Positions 10,326 to 21,300 of a DNA stretch of 64,000 bases are shown one piece after another. The translations under genes and the position numbers were made by a program. Numbering within the stretch: position 1 is the stretch's first letter; each line of letters starts with the position of its first letter. Source of the stretch: an uncultured Alphaproteobacteria bacterium (GTDB lineage Bacteria; Pseudomonadota; Alphaproteobacteria; Rickettsiales; UBA1997); NCBI GenBank assembly GCA_949288805.1, contig CASELL010000001.1:25027-89026 (forward strand), written 5' to 3'. Below the pieces are notes generated by a model, which worked only from the letters and a program-made list of their open reading frames with translations, was not told the origin of the DNA and did not search any database.

Positions 10326-11272
10326 ATAAACCTTCCAACTAAATATTTAATTTTAAAAATAAAATAACTATTACTAGATAAAACAGCTTTAAAAAATATT
10401 TTATTTTTTTTATTATAGTCATCTATATTAATATCTTCTTTTATACTATTTAACAAATTTTTTACTTCAATAAAAAACTCTTGTTTATTTTGTTGTCTTC
10501 TAAAAAACTTATATAACCATTTAAATGGCACATTATATTTATCTAATAAATTATTATCTTTATAATATTTATAAATGCTTTCGATTATATATATAGAATC
10601 TTTTTGATTATTTTTAATTTTATATTGGCCTATTATTGATGTTTTTCTTTGTCTATAATAGTATGTAGAATTATATATAAAAACAATTTTTCTCAATTTA
10701 GTTTTTAAAATATTTATAAAATAAAAATCTTCAAATCTTAACTTATTAGGGAAAAACAAATTATTGTTTATTAAAAAATCTTTTCTATACATTTTAGAAC
10801 AAGCAGATGTTAGCATTAAATTATACATATCATCAGTATAGTCTAGAACTTGATACTTATTTTTAATATCTTTACCATCAATAAATTTTTTACTTCCATC
10901 TTCATAAAATTTTAACATTTTATTATTACATATAACATCAGCATCTTTAATATTCAAAACCATCTTTTCTATATAATCGTTTTCTATATAATCGTCGCTA
11001 TCTAAAAAATAAACAAACTTACCATTAGCATTTTGTAATCCAGTATTTCTAGCACCACCAAGACCAAGATTTTCTTTATGTCTTATTAATTTAATTCTTT
11101 TATCTATATCTATATATTTATTAACTATAATATAAGAATTATCTGGACTACAATCATCAACACATATAATTTCTAGATTTTTATATGTTTGATTAATTAC
11201 AGATTTTAAACATTCTTCTATGTAGTCTTCTACATTATAAAAAGGAATGATTATTGAAACTAAATCTCCCAT
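10322..11272 (-). CDS. Family 2 glycosyltransferase
   Basis: Transfers a sugar from a nucleotide sugar, probably to a lipopolysaccharide or capsule precursor at the cytoplasmic face. The 316-residue protein starts MGDLVSIIIPFYNVEDY and has the GT-A signatures CVDDCSPDNS and FLDSDDY (the DxD-type metal site). I chose the ATG at 11272 because an in-frame TTG at 11305 would add 11 residues that do not belong to the fold and lie inside the upstream gene. With this start it is one base from the phosphoethanolamine transferase stop and overlaps galE by four bases. The exact sugar and acceptor are unknown. Confidence 0.88.
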   Translation of the reverse strand: MGDLVSIIIPFYNVEDYIEECLKSVINQTYKNLEIICVDDCSPDNSYIIVNKYIDIDKRIKLIRHKENLGLGGARNTGLQNANGKFVYFLDSDDYIENDYIEKMVLNIKDADVICNNKMLKFYEDGSKKFIDGKDIKNKYQVLDYTDDMYNLMLTSACSKMYRKDFLINNNLFFPNKLRFEDFYFINILKTKLRKIVFIYNSTYYYRQRKTSIIGQYKIKNNQKDSIYIIESIYKYYKDNNLLDKYNVPFKWLYKFFRRQQNKQEFFIEVKNLLNSIKEDINIDDYNKKNKIFFKAVLSSNSYFIFKIKYLVGRFI

Positions 11273-11273
11273 A

Positions 11274-12884
11274 CTATTGAATATAACAGTTATTAAAAAT
11301 ATCAAGATCTTTATTATAGTATTTAGTGTTTATTTTATAAATACCTAAAACACTATGAAATAAATTATCATGACTTAAATTTGTTTTATTTTTAATACAT
11401 TCTTCATTTATTTTATAATTTTTTTTAAAATCATTGGAAAACCATAAAATCATTGGAACTTGTTTTTGTTCTTTTGGAGCAAACAGGTAAGGAGTTCCAT
11501 GTAAAAATATTCCATTTTCTCCCAATGATTGTCCATGATCCGAAACATACAACATAAAAGTATTATAATCATTCATTTCTTTTAATATATTTATAGTAGC
11601 ATCAATAAAATAACTTGTATAATATATGATATTATTATAAGTATTTATTATTTCTTCATTGGAACAATCATCAAAATAAACACTTTTACAAACAGGAGAA
11701 AATTTTTCAAATTTTTCTGGATATCTCAAATAATAAGCTGGTCCATGACTCCCCATTTGATGTAAAAATATAACAATATTCTCTTTATTAATATTTTTTA
11801 TTTTATTTTCTATGTCATAGAGCATTTCTTCATCATAACAAGTTCTAGCATTACATTCTGGTATTCTTGCTAAATTGATAACTTCATCAGCCCTATTACA
11901 AACACCTTTACAATCAGAATTATTATCTATCCATATTGTATAAAAACCAGCCTTTTTCATAAAATCTAATAGATTAGACACTGAATTTTTATATTCCATT
12001 TTAAAATCTTTTCTTTCATAGACAGAAAACATACACGGAACAGAAACAGCGGTAGAAGTTCCACAAGATTCTACATTATTAAAATATATAAAATCTTGAC
12101 CATTTAATGGCTCATTAGTATTAATTTCATAACCACCAAGAGAAAAGTTTTTAGCTCTTGCTGCCTCACCAACTATAAAAATCATAATATTTTTTTTATT
12201 TTTATTTTCCATTAAAACATCACTAGTTAAATCTTTAAACTCTAGATTTTTAGTTTTTATTGCTATAATTTTTACAATACTGTTTATATAATTAAAAGGT
12301 ATCAAATCATTTCTTAAATATCTATTTTCTCTAATATTAGATGATAATTTTTTATAATTTAAAAAACCAATTATTAATATTAAAATTGTAGATGAAATTA
12401 CAGTAATTAATTTCTTAATATACAATTTTGATTTATTATCATACTCAATATTTACATATTTTATTAAATATATTGACGGTAATATCACAAAAAACAAAAT
12501 ATACGATAAAAATGTAAAATTAAATAACTCAAAAGCCTCTTTACTATTTGTTTCTAAAACATTAATAATCATCACATAATCAATAGATATATTGTATGTG
12601 TTTGTAAAATATACAACACCAACATTTATTGATAAAAACAATATAGTAAAAAACTTTGTTGTATATTTATGAAATAATAAAGAATAAAAAATTAAAAATA
12701 GCAAAAATAATACAAAAATTGTACCAAAAATATATAATGTACTATTTGTTAGATCATAAACTTTTATTATAAAATTTATATTAAATAAAATAGATACAAT
12801 AGAAAATAAAATGGTAAATACTTGTATTGATATAGTATGTCTCTTAAAAATATTATTAAATAACTTTTTAATATATTCTTTCAT
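11274..12884 (-). CDS. eptA: Phosphoethanolamine transferase, EptA/MCR-like (sulfatase fold)
   Basis: Inner-membrane enzyme expected to move phosphoethanolamine from phosphatidylethanolamine to lipid A or core sugars. Residues 1-190 hold about five transmembrane helices. The periplasmic sulfatase-fold domain starts at IFIVGEAARAKNFSLGGY. The catalytic Thr block CGTSTAVSVPCMFS and the metal-binding YVSDHGQSLGENG are intact, and paired cysteines in the catalytic domain fit the usual disulfides. It follows argS by nine bases and precedes a glycosyltransferase and galE. In other bacteria such enzymes change resistance to cationic peptides; whether this one does is not shown. Confidence 0.93.
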   Translation of the reverse strand: MKEYIKKLFNNIFKRHTISIQVFTILFSIVSILFNINFIIKVYDLTNSTLYIFGTIFVLFLLFLIFYSLLFHKYTTKFFTILFLSINVGVVYFTNTYNISIDYVMIINVLETNSKEAFELFNFTFLSYILFFVILPSIYLIKYVNIEYDNKSKLYIKKLITVISSTILILIIGFLNYKKLSSNIRENRYLRNDLIPFNYINSIVKIIAIKTKNLEFKDLTSDVLMENKNKKNIMIFIVGEAARAKNFSLGGYEINTNEPLNGQDFIYFNNVESCGTSTAVSVPCMFSVYERKDFKMEYKNSVSNLLDFMKKAGFYTIWIDNNSDCKGVCNRADEVINLARIPECNARTCYDEEMLYDIENKIKNINKENIVIFLHQMGSHGPAYYLRYPEKFEKFSPVCKSVYFDDCSNEEIINTYNNIIYYTSYFIDATINILKEMNDYNTFMLYVSDHGQSLGENGIFLHGTPYLFAPKEQKQVPMILWFSNDFKKNYKINEECIKNKTNLSHDNLFHSVLGIYKINTKYYNKDLDIFNNCYIQ

Positions 12885-12893
12885 AATATCCTA

Positions 12894-14618
12894 TTACATT
12901 TTATTAACATTTTTAATACCTAACAAATCCAAACAAACAACAACATATTGTCTAACAAGATATATTAAAGATAATTTAGATTTTTTATATTCTTCATCTT
13001 TTTCATTATTTATAGAACAAACACTATAAAAAGCATTAAACTTTTTAGCTATATTATAAACATATTCAGCTATAAAATTAGGTGCTTTTTTATCATAAGC
13101 ACTTAAAACAACTTGTGAAAACCTTGATAATTCTAATAATAAGTCTTTTTCTTCTTTTGTTCTAATATCTGTAATTTTAAAATCTTTAATATCTTGATTA
13201 TTTAAAATAGAGTTAATTCTAACAACACTATATAAAATATAAGCCCCAGTTTTACCTTCATAACTTGTAAATTGATCCATATCAAATATATAATTTGATT
13301 CTCTATAATTTATCAAATCGGCAAACTTCAAACATGCAACAGCTATATTTTTTATAGTTTCTTCATCATCAACTTTACTTTTTTCTTTAATTTTACTAAT
13401 TACTTCGTTTATTAAATCTCTTAATTTTACATTATCACCACTTCTTGTTTTAAATGGCTTATTATCTTTACCATTCATTGTTCCAAAAGGGCAATGTTCT
13501 GCTTTATGATTATCATCTAATAAACTAATTTTTTTACTTGCTAAAAATACTTGTTTAAAATGTAAAGATTGTCTAGCATCTACTATATATAAAATTAAAT
13601 TAGCATTTAATCTTTGAACTCTATCTAAAATTGTAGCTATATCAGTAGTAGCATACATTAAAGCACCTTCACTATTTTTCATAATTACTGGTGGTAAAGA
13701 ATCATCTATATCACTAATATCAATAATTTCAGCACCATCAGATTTTGTAATAAACTTTCTATCAATTAAATTTCTAATCATCAATGTTGATAAATCATTA
13801 ACAGAACTTTCTCCATTCCAAAAATCAAAATGAGTATTTAAAATATTTTCAGCTATATCTTTCAAATCATTTATTGATATAGAAGTAAAATATTTCCATA
13901 ACGTTATATAAGGTTTATAACCGTCTTGTAATTTTTTTGTTGTTTTATGTATTTTATCATTAAAATCTTTATCTTCTTTTGATTTATTACTGCTTAATCT
14001 ATATAATTCTGTTAATTCTTCTGGTGTAATACTTAAATCAGTAATTTCTTCTTTATTAAAATCTTCCTTAAAACATTCAGCTTCTGGATATTTTAATCTA
14101 ATTCCTTCAATTACCATACCCATTTGTAGTCCCCAATCGCCTAAATGAACATCACTTAAAACATTATCACCACAAAAATTATATATTTTTCTAATACTTT
14201 CACCAATAACTGTGGATCTTAAATGTCCAACATGTGGTTCTTTTGCTATATTATAGCCACCAAAATCAATTATAACATTTTTACTTTTATCTTTTTTATC
14301 TAGCCCGCATTTACTATCATTAATTGTTTTATTTAATTCTTCAATAAGGTAATTATTATTAATAACAACATTAATAAAACCAGGACCATCTATAGTAATT
14401 TTATCAAAAATATTATTATCTTTTAATTTACTAACTATACTTTCAGCAACTTCTCTTGGATTTTTATGTAATTCTTTACATAATGGCATGGCACAATTAG
14501 TTTGAAAATCACTCAAATCAGGTCTATCTGAATATTGAAAAAAAGCGAATTTACTATTATAATCTAACTCTTTAAAAACATTTGAAAGTATAGTATTTAA
14601 ATCATTAATTGTCGACAT
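12894..14618 (-). CDS. argS: Arginyl-tRNA synthetase
   Basis: Class I aminoacyl-tRNA synthetase charging tRNA-Arg. The 574-residue length is typical. The HIGH-type motif is HVGH at residues 129-132 within AKEPHVGHLRSTVIGE. The KMSKS position is replaced by FKTRSGDNVKL, as is common in ArgRS. The C-terminal DALR anticodon-binding helices end the protein. It has a candidate promoter at 14646-14673 and heads the argS-eptA-glycosyltransferase-galE operon. Confidence 0.98.
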   Translation of the reverse strand: MSTINDLNTILSNVFKELDYNSKFAFFQYSDRPDLSDFQTNCAMPLCKELHKNPREVAESIVSKLKDNNIFDKITIDGPGFINVVINNNYLIEELNKTINDSKCGLDKKDKSKNVIIDFGGYNIAKEPHVGHLRSTVIGESIRKIYNFCGDNVLSDVHLGDWGLQMGMVIEGIRLKYPEAECFKEDFNKEEITDLSITPEELTELYRLSSNKSKEDKDFNDKIHKTTKKLQDGYKPYITLWKYFTSISINDLKDIAENILNTHFDFWNGESSVNDLSTLMIRNLIDRKFITKSDGAEIIDISDIDDSLPPVIMKNSEGALMYATTDIATILDRVQRLNANLILYIVDARQSLHFKQVFLASKKISLLDDNHKAEHCPFGTMNGKDNKPFKTRSGDNVKLRDLINEVISKIKEKSKVDDEETIKNIAVACLKFADLINYRESNYIFDMDQFTSYEGKTGAYILYSVVRINSILNNQDIKDFKITDIRTKEEKDLLLELSRFSQVVLSAYDKKAPNFIAEYVYNIAKKFNAFYSVCSINNEKDEEYKKSKLSLIYLVRQYVVVCLDLLGIKNVNKM

Positions 14619-14645
14619 TTCTTTATTTAATAATAATACAAATAA

Positions 14646-14673
14646 AATATAATATAGAGTATATAATTTTCAA
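14646..14673 (-). promoter_or_regulatory. Candidate promoter of argS operon
   Basis: On the minus strand TTGAAA (14673-14668), 16-nt spacer, TATATT (14651-14646), about 28 bases before the argS ATG. Confidence 0.5.
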
Positions 14674-14697
14674 TAAATAATTGTTGTTAAAAAGATA

Positions 14698-14727
14698 AAA
14701 AACTGACCATAAAAGTCAGTTTTTTTA
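14698..14727 (-). terminator. Terminator of the acyl-CoA carboxylase gene
   Basis: A 6-bp ACTGAC/GTCAGT stem with flanking A and T runs lies immediately after the minus-strand stop codon at 14728. The A/T tails are symmetrical enough for partial function on both strands. Confidence 0.88.
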
Positions 14728-16728
14728 TTATTCAAACTCAACAATTAAGTCGTTTTTATTCACTAAATCATTATTTTCTTTATGAACTTTTTTTATTTTA
14801 GCATCAAAATCTGCTCTAATTATATTCTCCATTTTCATAGCTTCTATTGAATATAATTCTTCACCAGCAGTTACTTCATCCCCATCCTTAATTTTTATTT
14901 TAAATATTTTACCAGCAATAGGGGATTTTAGAAATTTAACTTTTTTAACAGCTTCAACAATCGGCATAAACTGTTCTAATTCTGATATTCTAGTAGTTCT
15001 AACACTTACTCTAATTATAGAACCCATATATTGAAAACAATAATTTCCAGCATAATCGTCTTGTAATATTTTAACATTAATTGGTTTATTATTAACCAAA
15101 CCCCTAAAAATATTATTGCCATGTTGCCAAGCAGTAGTTAAAACATCATAACCAGTTCCATATTCAACACCAAAAGAATTATCTTTATTGTTAATATTAC
15201 ATAAATATTTCTTTCCATCAATATCAACCACTAACTTATCTTCTACATTATTTTTATTATTTTTTACTATTCCACCGGTAATATTTCTAACTCTATCTAT
15301 ATAGTTTGTATACATATAAAGAGCTACACTAATCAAAGAACTTTTCTTTTTTGCTTCAAGTTCATTATTATTAAAACCAGAAGAAAACTCTTTTTTAATG
15401 AAATTAGTATTTATATCACCTTTTAAAAACTTTTCATTATATGTAATTGTTTCTAAAAAACCTATATTATGAGCTACACCAGTAATAAAAAAACTACCAA
15501 GTGCCGTTTGCATTCTTTCTATACAATGTTGTCTATTATCAGCATAAGTTAATAATTTACATATCATGCTATCATAAAAAGAACTTATTTCGCATCCTTC
15601 ATAAATACCGGTATCTACTCTAACACCTTCAACAGTAGTTGGTTCCATATATTTATTAATTCTACCAGAAGATGGCAAAAAACCTCTTGAAGGATCTTCG
15701 GCACATATTCTACTTTCCATAGCCCAACCTTTAAGTTTTATATCTTTTTGAGTAAATGGAAGTTTTTCGCCCTTAGCTATATTTATCATTAATTCAACTA
15801 TATCAAGACCAGTAATCAATTCTGTAACGCCATGTTCTACTTGTAATCTTGTATTCATTTCAAGAAAATAGAAATTTTTATCTTTATCCATCATACATTC
15901 TATTGTTCCCGCAGAATAATAACCAACTTCTTTACATAAAGAAACAGCTTGTTTATACATTTTTTGTCTAGTTTCTTCATCAACAAAGGAGCTTGGAGCT
16001 TCTTCTATAACTTTTTGATTGTTTCTTTGAATAGAACATTCTCTTTCACCTAAACAAACAATATTACCAAACTTATCACCTATTACCTGTATTTCAATAT
16101 GTCTAGGATTTTCTATAAACTTCTCTATAAATATTCTTCCATCACCAAAACTATTTATAGCTTCATTCGTAGCAGTTTCAAAAGCATCTTTAACATCTTC
16201 AGCACAAGTAACCATTCTCATACCTTTACCACCACCACCAGCAGAAGCTTTAATCATAACAGGAAAACCTATTTTTGTAGCGATTTTAACAGCTTCATCT
16301 GCATCTTTAATAATACCATCATAACCAGGAACAACACTAACACCTGCTTTTTTAGCAATTTTTTTAGATTCTATTTTATCACCCATTTTTTTAATAGCAT
16401 CAACAGGAGGAGCAATTAAAGTTATACCTTCTTTTTCTAATCTCTCTGCAAATACAGAGTTTTCAGATAAAAAACCATATCCAGGGTGAACATAAGTAGC
16501 ACCAGTTTTTTTAGCTGCATTTACAACTTTATCTATATTTAAATAACTATCAGAAGCAATAGCTGAACCTAAAAGTACAGCTTCATCTGCCATTTGAACA
16601 TGTAAAGAATTAACATCTGCTTCGGAATAAACAGCAACTGTTTTAATACCTAATTTTTTAGCAGTTTTAATAATTCTACAAGCAATTTCACCACGATTAG
16701 CTATTAATATCTTATCTTTATTATACAT
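14728..16728 (-). CDS. pccA: Propionyl-/acetyl-CoA carboxylase alpha subunit (biotin carboxylase plus carrier)
   Basis: Carboxylates its own biotin with ATP and bicarbonate and passes the carboxyl group to a partner beta subunit. The 666-residue chain has the biotin carboxylase start NKDKILIANRGEIACRII, the ATP-grasp loop GGGGKGMRMV, ERECSIQRNNQKVIEEAPS and LQVEHGVTE. A BT-type linker domain (about 480-590) follows, then a C-terminal biotinyl domain with AMKMEN, K632 being the biotin site. Length and architecture match PccA rather than the free AccC. The beta subunit gene is not in this window. It has its own promoter and terminator, so it is probably monocistronic. Confidence 0.93.
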   Translation of the reverse strand: MYNKDKILIANRGEIACRIIKTAKKLGIKTVAVYSEADVNSLHVQMADEAVLLGSAIASDSYLNIDKVVNAAKKTGATYVHPGYGFLSENSVFAERLEKEGITLIAPPVDAIKKMGDKIESKKIAKKAGVSVVPGYDGIIKDADEAVKIATKIGFPVMIKASAGGGGKGMRMVTCAEDVKDAFETATNEAINSFGDGRIFIEKFIENPRHIEIQVIGDKFGNIVCLGERECSIQRNNQKVIEEAPSSFVDEETRQKMYKQAVSLCKEVGYYSAGTIECMMDKDKNFYFLEMNTRLQVEHGVTELITGLDIVELMINIAKGEKLPFTQKDIKLKGWAMESRICAEDPSRGFLPSSGRINKYMEPTTVEGVRVDTGIYEGCEISSFYDSMICKLLTYADNRQHCIERMQTALGSFFITGVAHNIGFLETITYNEKFLKGDINTNFIKKEFSSGFNNNELEAKKKSSLISVALYMYTNYIDRVRNITGGIVKNNKNNVEDKLVVDIDGKKYLCNINNKDNSFGVEYGTGYDVLTTAWQHGNNIFRGLVNNKPINVKILQDDYAGNYCFQYMGSIIRVSVRTTRISELEQFMPIVEAVKKVKFLKSPIAGKIFKIKIKDGDEVTAGEELYSIEAMKMENIIRADFDAKIKKVHKENNDLVNKNDLIVEFE

Positions 16729-16762
16729 TTTAAATAAATATTTGTTAATACTATTACAAGAA

Positions 16763-16790
16763 ATAATATATCTTATTATTTTTTTTTCAA
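16763..16790 (-). promoter_or_regulatory. Candidate promoter of the carboxylase gene
   Basis: Minus-strand TTGAAA (16790-16785), 16-nt spacer, TATTAT (16768-16763). Confidence 0.5.
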
Positions 16791-16800
16791 GATATTTTAA

Positions 16801-16834
16801 AAAAAATCAACAGATAATTATCTGTTGATTTTTT
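16801..16834 (-). terminator. Terminator of the phosphohexomutase gene
   Basis: A perfect 34-base palindrome (17 bases per arm, core CAACAGATAA/TTATCTGTTG) begins with A6 and ends with T6, so it works on either strand. It follows the minus-strand stop at 16869. Confidence 0.85.
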
Positions 16835-16868
16835 AATATCTTTATTATTGATATAAATTAAAAATTAA

Positions 16869-18251
16869 TTAAAAATTAATATCATAACCACTTAAATTAA
16901 GTTGATGTTTTAAATCAGATTTACATTCTTCAAGTCCCTTTTCACTTAAAGCTTCACATCTTGTAGTAATATCAGGTTGAGTATTAGAACCTCTAACTAA
17001 CCACCAACCATCACTAGTTTCAACTCTAATACCATCTACATCAACAAAACTTCTTCCTTCTTTTTTCATTCTTTCTGCTATTTCATCAGCTATTTTAAAC
17101 TTTTTATCATCACCAACTTCAACCCTTATTTCAGTTGTAGAATAAGTTTTAGGAAAAGATTCTCTAATCTCTGCTATTGTTTCTTTTGTATGAGATAAAA
17201 AATTCATTAATTTAACACCAGCATAAAGAGCATCATCGTAGTTATGATTTTCACCATAAAACATATGACCACTAGTTTCTGCTGCTAATTTTATATTATC
17301 ACTTTTCATTTTAGATTTTTGAGCAGAATGTCCGGGTTTCCACATAACAGGAACACCACCATGTGCTTTAATGTCATCATATAAAACTTTACTAGCTTTA
17401 ACTTCTGACATTACTTTTTCCCCAGGGTTATGTTTTAAAAACTCTCTTGCTAAAATAATTAACAATTGATCTCCATACAATAAAACACCTTTATTATCTA
17501 CAACTCCTATTCTGTCTCCATCTCCATCAAAACCAACACCAAAATCACAATTATTATCAATAACTGCTTTTTTTAACATCTCCATATTTTTTTCTACTGC
17601 TGGATCTGGGTGGTGATTAGGAAAGTTTCCATCTACTACATCACACATAGTTAAGTTTTCATTAGGAAATTTAGCAACTATATCTTTTAAAATACTAGCA
17701 ACAGCACCATTTCCTGCATCCCACATAATTTTTAATTTTCTATCACCAAGATCCAAATGTTCTAATATAAACTTAAAATAATTAGGTTTTATATCAAATT
17801 CTTCATATTTTCCTTGATTAGAAGATTTTTCAAAATCATCATTTTTAGAATAAACACCTAATTCTTGTATATCATCACCAAAAACAGGACCATCAACAGT
17901 TAACATTTTAAAACCATTATATTCAGGTGGATTGTGAGAAGCTGTAACTATTATACCAGCATCTTTATTTAAATTATGTATAGCAAAATAAACAACAGGA
18001 GTTGGAACTAGACCAACATTAACAACATCTATACCACATTCTAATAAACCTTTAATAACCTGTTTAGAATACTCTGGTGATGTATGTCTACCATCATAAC
18101 CAATTATACAAGATTTCTTATTATATTTTCTTTTTAATAAAGTTCCATAAGATAACCCAACATAATAAGCATCTTCATTATTTATTTGTTTATCAACAAC
18201 ACCTCTAATATCGTATTGTTTTAAAATACTTTTTTCAAAAATATGACCCAT
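16869..18251 (-). CDS. Phosphomannomutase/phosphoglucomutase
   Basis: Alpha-D-phosphohexomutase interconverting hexose 1- and 6-phosphates for nucleotide-sugar synthesis. The 460-residue protein has the phosphoserine loop TASHNPPEYNGFKM (S105), the metal-binding GDGDRIGVVD, the sugar-specificity loop ETSGHMFYGE and the phosphate-binding RGSNTQPDITTRCE. Length and motifs fit the AlgC/ManB group, so both glucose and mannose substrates are plausible. It lies downstream of the 1055-residue orphan gene but is separated from it by an 18-bp inverted repeat. Confidence 0.93.
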   Translation of the reverse strand: MGHIFEKSILKQYDIRGVVDKQINNEDAYYVGLSYGTLLKRKYNKKSCIIGYDGRHTSPEYSKQVIKGLLECGIDVVNVGLVPTPVVYFAIHNLNKDAGIIVTASHNPPEYNGFKMLTVDGPVFGDDIQELGVYSKNDDFEKSSNQGKYEEFDIKPNYFKFILEHLDLGDRKLKIMWDAGNGAVASILKDIVAKFPNENLTMCDVVDGNFPNHHPDPAVEKNMEMLKKAVIDNNCDFGVGFDGDGDRIGVVDNKGVLLYGDQLLIILAREFLKHNPGEKVMSEVKASKVLYDDIKAHGGVPVMWKPGHSAQKSKMKSDNIKLAAETSGHMFYGENHNYDDALYAGVKLMNFLSHTKETIAEIRESFPKTYSTTEIRVEVGDDKKFKIADEIAERMKKEGRSFVDVDGIRVETSDGWWLVRGSNTQPDITTRCEALSEKGLEECKSDLKHQLNLSGYDINF

Positions 18252-18261
18252 AATTAATTAA

Positions 18262-18297
18262 AGTTGTTATTAAACTATTAATAGTTTAATAACAACT
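18262..18297 (-). repeat. Perfect 18-bp inverted repeat between the orphan gene and the mutase gene
   Basis: The arms 18262-18279 and 18280-18297 are exact reverse complements with no spacer. In the minus direction it lies 33 bases after the stop of the 1055-residue gene and is followed by only a short T run. A terminator for that gene is likely; a palindromic operator for the mutase is possible. Confidence 0.85.
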
Positions 18298-18329
18298 CTT
18301 TTAAAAAACAATATATTTATATAAATATA

Positions 18330-21300
18330 TTAAATATACATAGAAATACCATTATTAACATTATTAAGACGTATGTTGTGCATATCTAAGTTGGCTTGTG
18401 CTACACCGAATCTATTAAGTAAATTAAGCATTAGTGTTACATTTTGAGTATATATGTCAACAAGACATTGAAGATATTCTTTTGTTGAAAGTTGTCTGTC
18501 CAAATTAAAACCTTGTGGTTGTGCTTGTTGTTGAACAATTTTAATTTGTCCATAATTTGGTTGTTGTACTTGTTGTTGAACAATTTTAATTTGTCCATAA
18601 TTTGGTTGTTGTACTTGTTGTTGAACAATTTTAACTTCCCTACCAGCTGGTTGGTACTCTCTTTGTGGATAAAGAGAAATGTTAACACTATTAAGTAATT
18701 TTTCAAATCTTTGTTTGGTTTCAATATTTTGAAATTGATATTTTGTTGATATTATTTCAGCAAAATCTTTAAGTCTATGAAACTCAGATTGATTTCCTTC
18801 TTCTTTAACTTTATTTACAGAGTCTCGTATTGCCTCCAACATACCATTTACAAAAGCTTTGGGAGAAACTTTTTCGCGAACATTTTCTAAATTATTTTCA
18901 AGTTCTTTTATATTTGTTGATGTAAGTATTGCATCTATAACCCTAACAACCTCATTATTATAATATCTACTATCATGATATTGTTGTCGTTTTGTCGTTT
19001 CTTGTGTTTGTGTTTTTACTCCTTGAACTTTAGCAGTTTTAGGTCCTTCATTGGTTACTCTAGGTTTGTTTTGTAAAGCTTCAAATTTTTTCTTTTGTTT
19101 TTCAAGTTTTTCAGTAAAGCCTGATAAACCTCCTTGTAATTTACTTAAATCTTTGCTTTTTTTAGCTAAATCTGTTTTTAATTTTTTATTTTCATATCTT
19201 AATTTTTTATTTTCATATCTTAATTTTTTATTTTCTTCTTCTGCTTTTTGTTTTTCTTCTTCTGTTTTTTGATTTTCTTCTTCTTCTTTTCTTTTTTTTA
19301 TTGCTTCAGATACTGATTTTTTAAGTTCATTTAGTTCTTTTGTAATAGGTTCTGTTGGATTATCTTTAAAAAAACTTTTAAGTTCTTCCTCTATGGTTTT
19401 TTTATCTTTTTCACTTCCTTCAATAATATTTAATAATTTTATTATTTTAATATCTTCAATGTTTTCAACACCAGATATATCTTTAAGTTTCTTTTTTTTC
19501 TCTTCATCGCCTAGACCTTCTAATAACAAATCAATATCTTTTTTTACTGTATTTGCTGCTTCTACCATTTTTCTCGTAAAAGGTTTTTGTTCTCCTTTTT
19601 CGTCAAAAAAAGCAAAATCCTCTCTTAATTTTCTTTCATTTTCTTCACCTTCAAATGCAACTCTAGAAAAAATATTAAAAAGACGTTCCGCAGTGTTATA
19701 AAGTAATTCACGTGAACTTGGGGAAATTTCAGCTGATCTAACTTCAGTATTACCAATAAATAAATTGAGAAGAGTAGCATCGTTTATATTATCTCCTTTT
19801 CCTAATATTTTCACAACATCATCTTCTTTAAAACATCCAGCACCTACTGCATTAACATGTTCAGATAAGCAAGTTAAAAGTTTTTCAGCTCCTTCTTTAC
19901 CTTCTTTATTTAGTTCAACAAGTTTTTCTAATAAATTAACAGGTTTTCCATCTTCTATAATAGTTGTTATAGCAATTTTTTCAAGAACTGATTCAATAGC
20001 TGAATCAAATGGATTATCATGTATTTGTCTCTCAAGATGTTCTATAGCATATGGTTTAATATCATCTATTTTTTTTTCACTATTAAAATATAACAAACCA
20101 TTAACATCTATTATAGGTATACTCTTCCATACATTAAGAGCATTATTATTTGCTTTATTTGGATCAAATTTAAGTTCACCAACATCTTTATTTACCACAT
20201 CCAAGTCAACACCATTTTCTTTTAAAAACGTTTTGAGAGTTTCTGCTTCTTCATAAGTTAATCTGTTAAATTGTTCTTTTTCTTTTTCTTTTGTTGCATT
20301 ATTAATGGCATTTATTAAAATATCAATAACATCGTCTTCTATTTTATATCCATCGTTTCCTTCTTTTTCTACTGCATAATAAAATGCTGTTAATTTAGAG
20401 GCAACTCCACGTAAGAGTCCAGCAATCCTTGTTTTTTCATTACTTAAATTTTTTCCTTTTTCTTCTTTTAAATAATTTAGTTTTCTTTTTATGCTAGAAA
20501 TAAAAGCATCACTGCTGGAAATCTCTTGATAAACGCCTTCTCTTATTTTTTTTCCAAGTCCAAGAACTACTCTTAAATCTTCCTTTATTTTTTTCTTAGC
20601 CTCTTCCACTCTTTTATCTTTAAGCTCTGCTCCATCATACTTACCCATTTCAGAACTAAGAAGTTTTCTTCCTTCTTCTTCATCTTTAGCACTAAATAGA
20701 CTAAAAGCTCCAAGTGCTTTTGAAAAATCAACATCATCTTTTATTCTTTTATTATCATCATCACCGTCAAAAGAATCATCTCCCAATTTTTCTTCTAAAG
20801 ATTCTTTAATTTTTGCTCCAAATGAATCTTTTTCAGCCATAACACATGATTGATAAACCGCATTAAGTCTCTTTCTGATGGGTTCTGAAACTCCTGCAAA
20901 CAACACTTTTTTGAATTCATCTAATATTCTACAAAGTAATTCCTTTTGGTTCAGATTCAAACCAGTATGACCAGTAATTTTTGATGTTAATTTTTTAACT
21001 CCGTCATTAATTTCAGTAACCACCTGAACAAGCTCTGTTTCGGGTAATAACAACAATAAATTTTGTAAGTTTTTTTTAAAATCTATAAAATTCCAGTCAC
21101 CACTTTCTAGCGCTTTTTTTCCCATTGAAACAAACGTTTCATTAATTTTATCATATACATTAAATCCAAAATATCTACATCCCTCTACACCAAATTCTCT
21201 AACAATAAATCTTGCTAAAGCAGGATTACTTTCCATACATTTTAATAAATCAAATCTATATGTTCCACCATTTTTTCCAATAAAAGTGGTTTTAAGCAGT

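Noticed and set aside
11273-11305. TTG start for the glycosyltransferase
   Set aside because: It would lie in the end of the upstream gene; the ATG at 11272 fits the family start.
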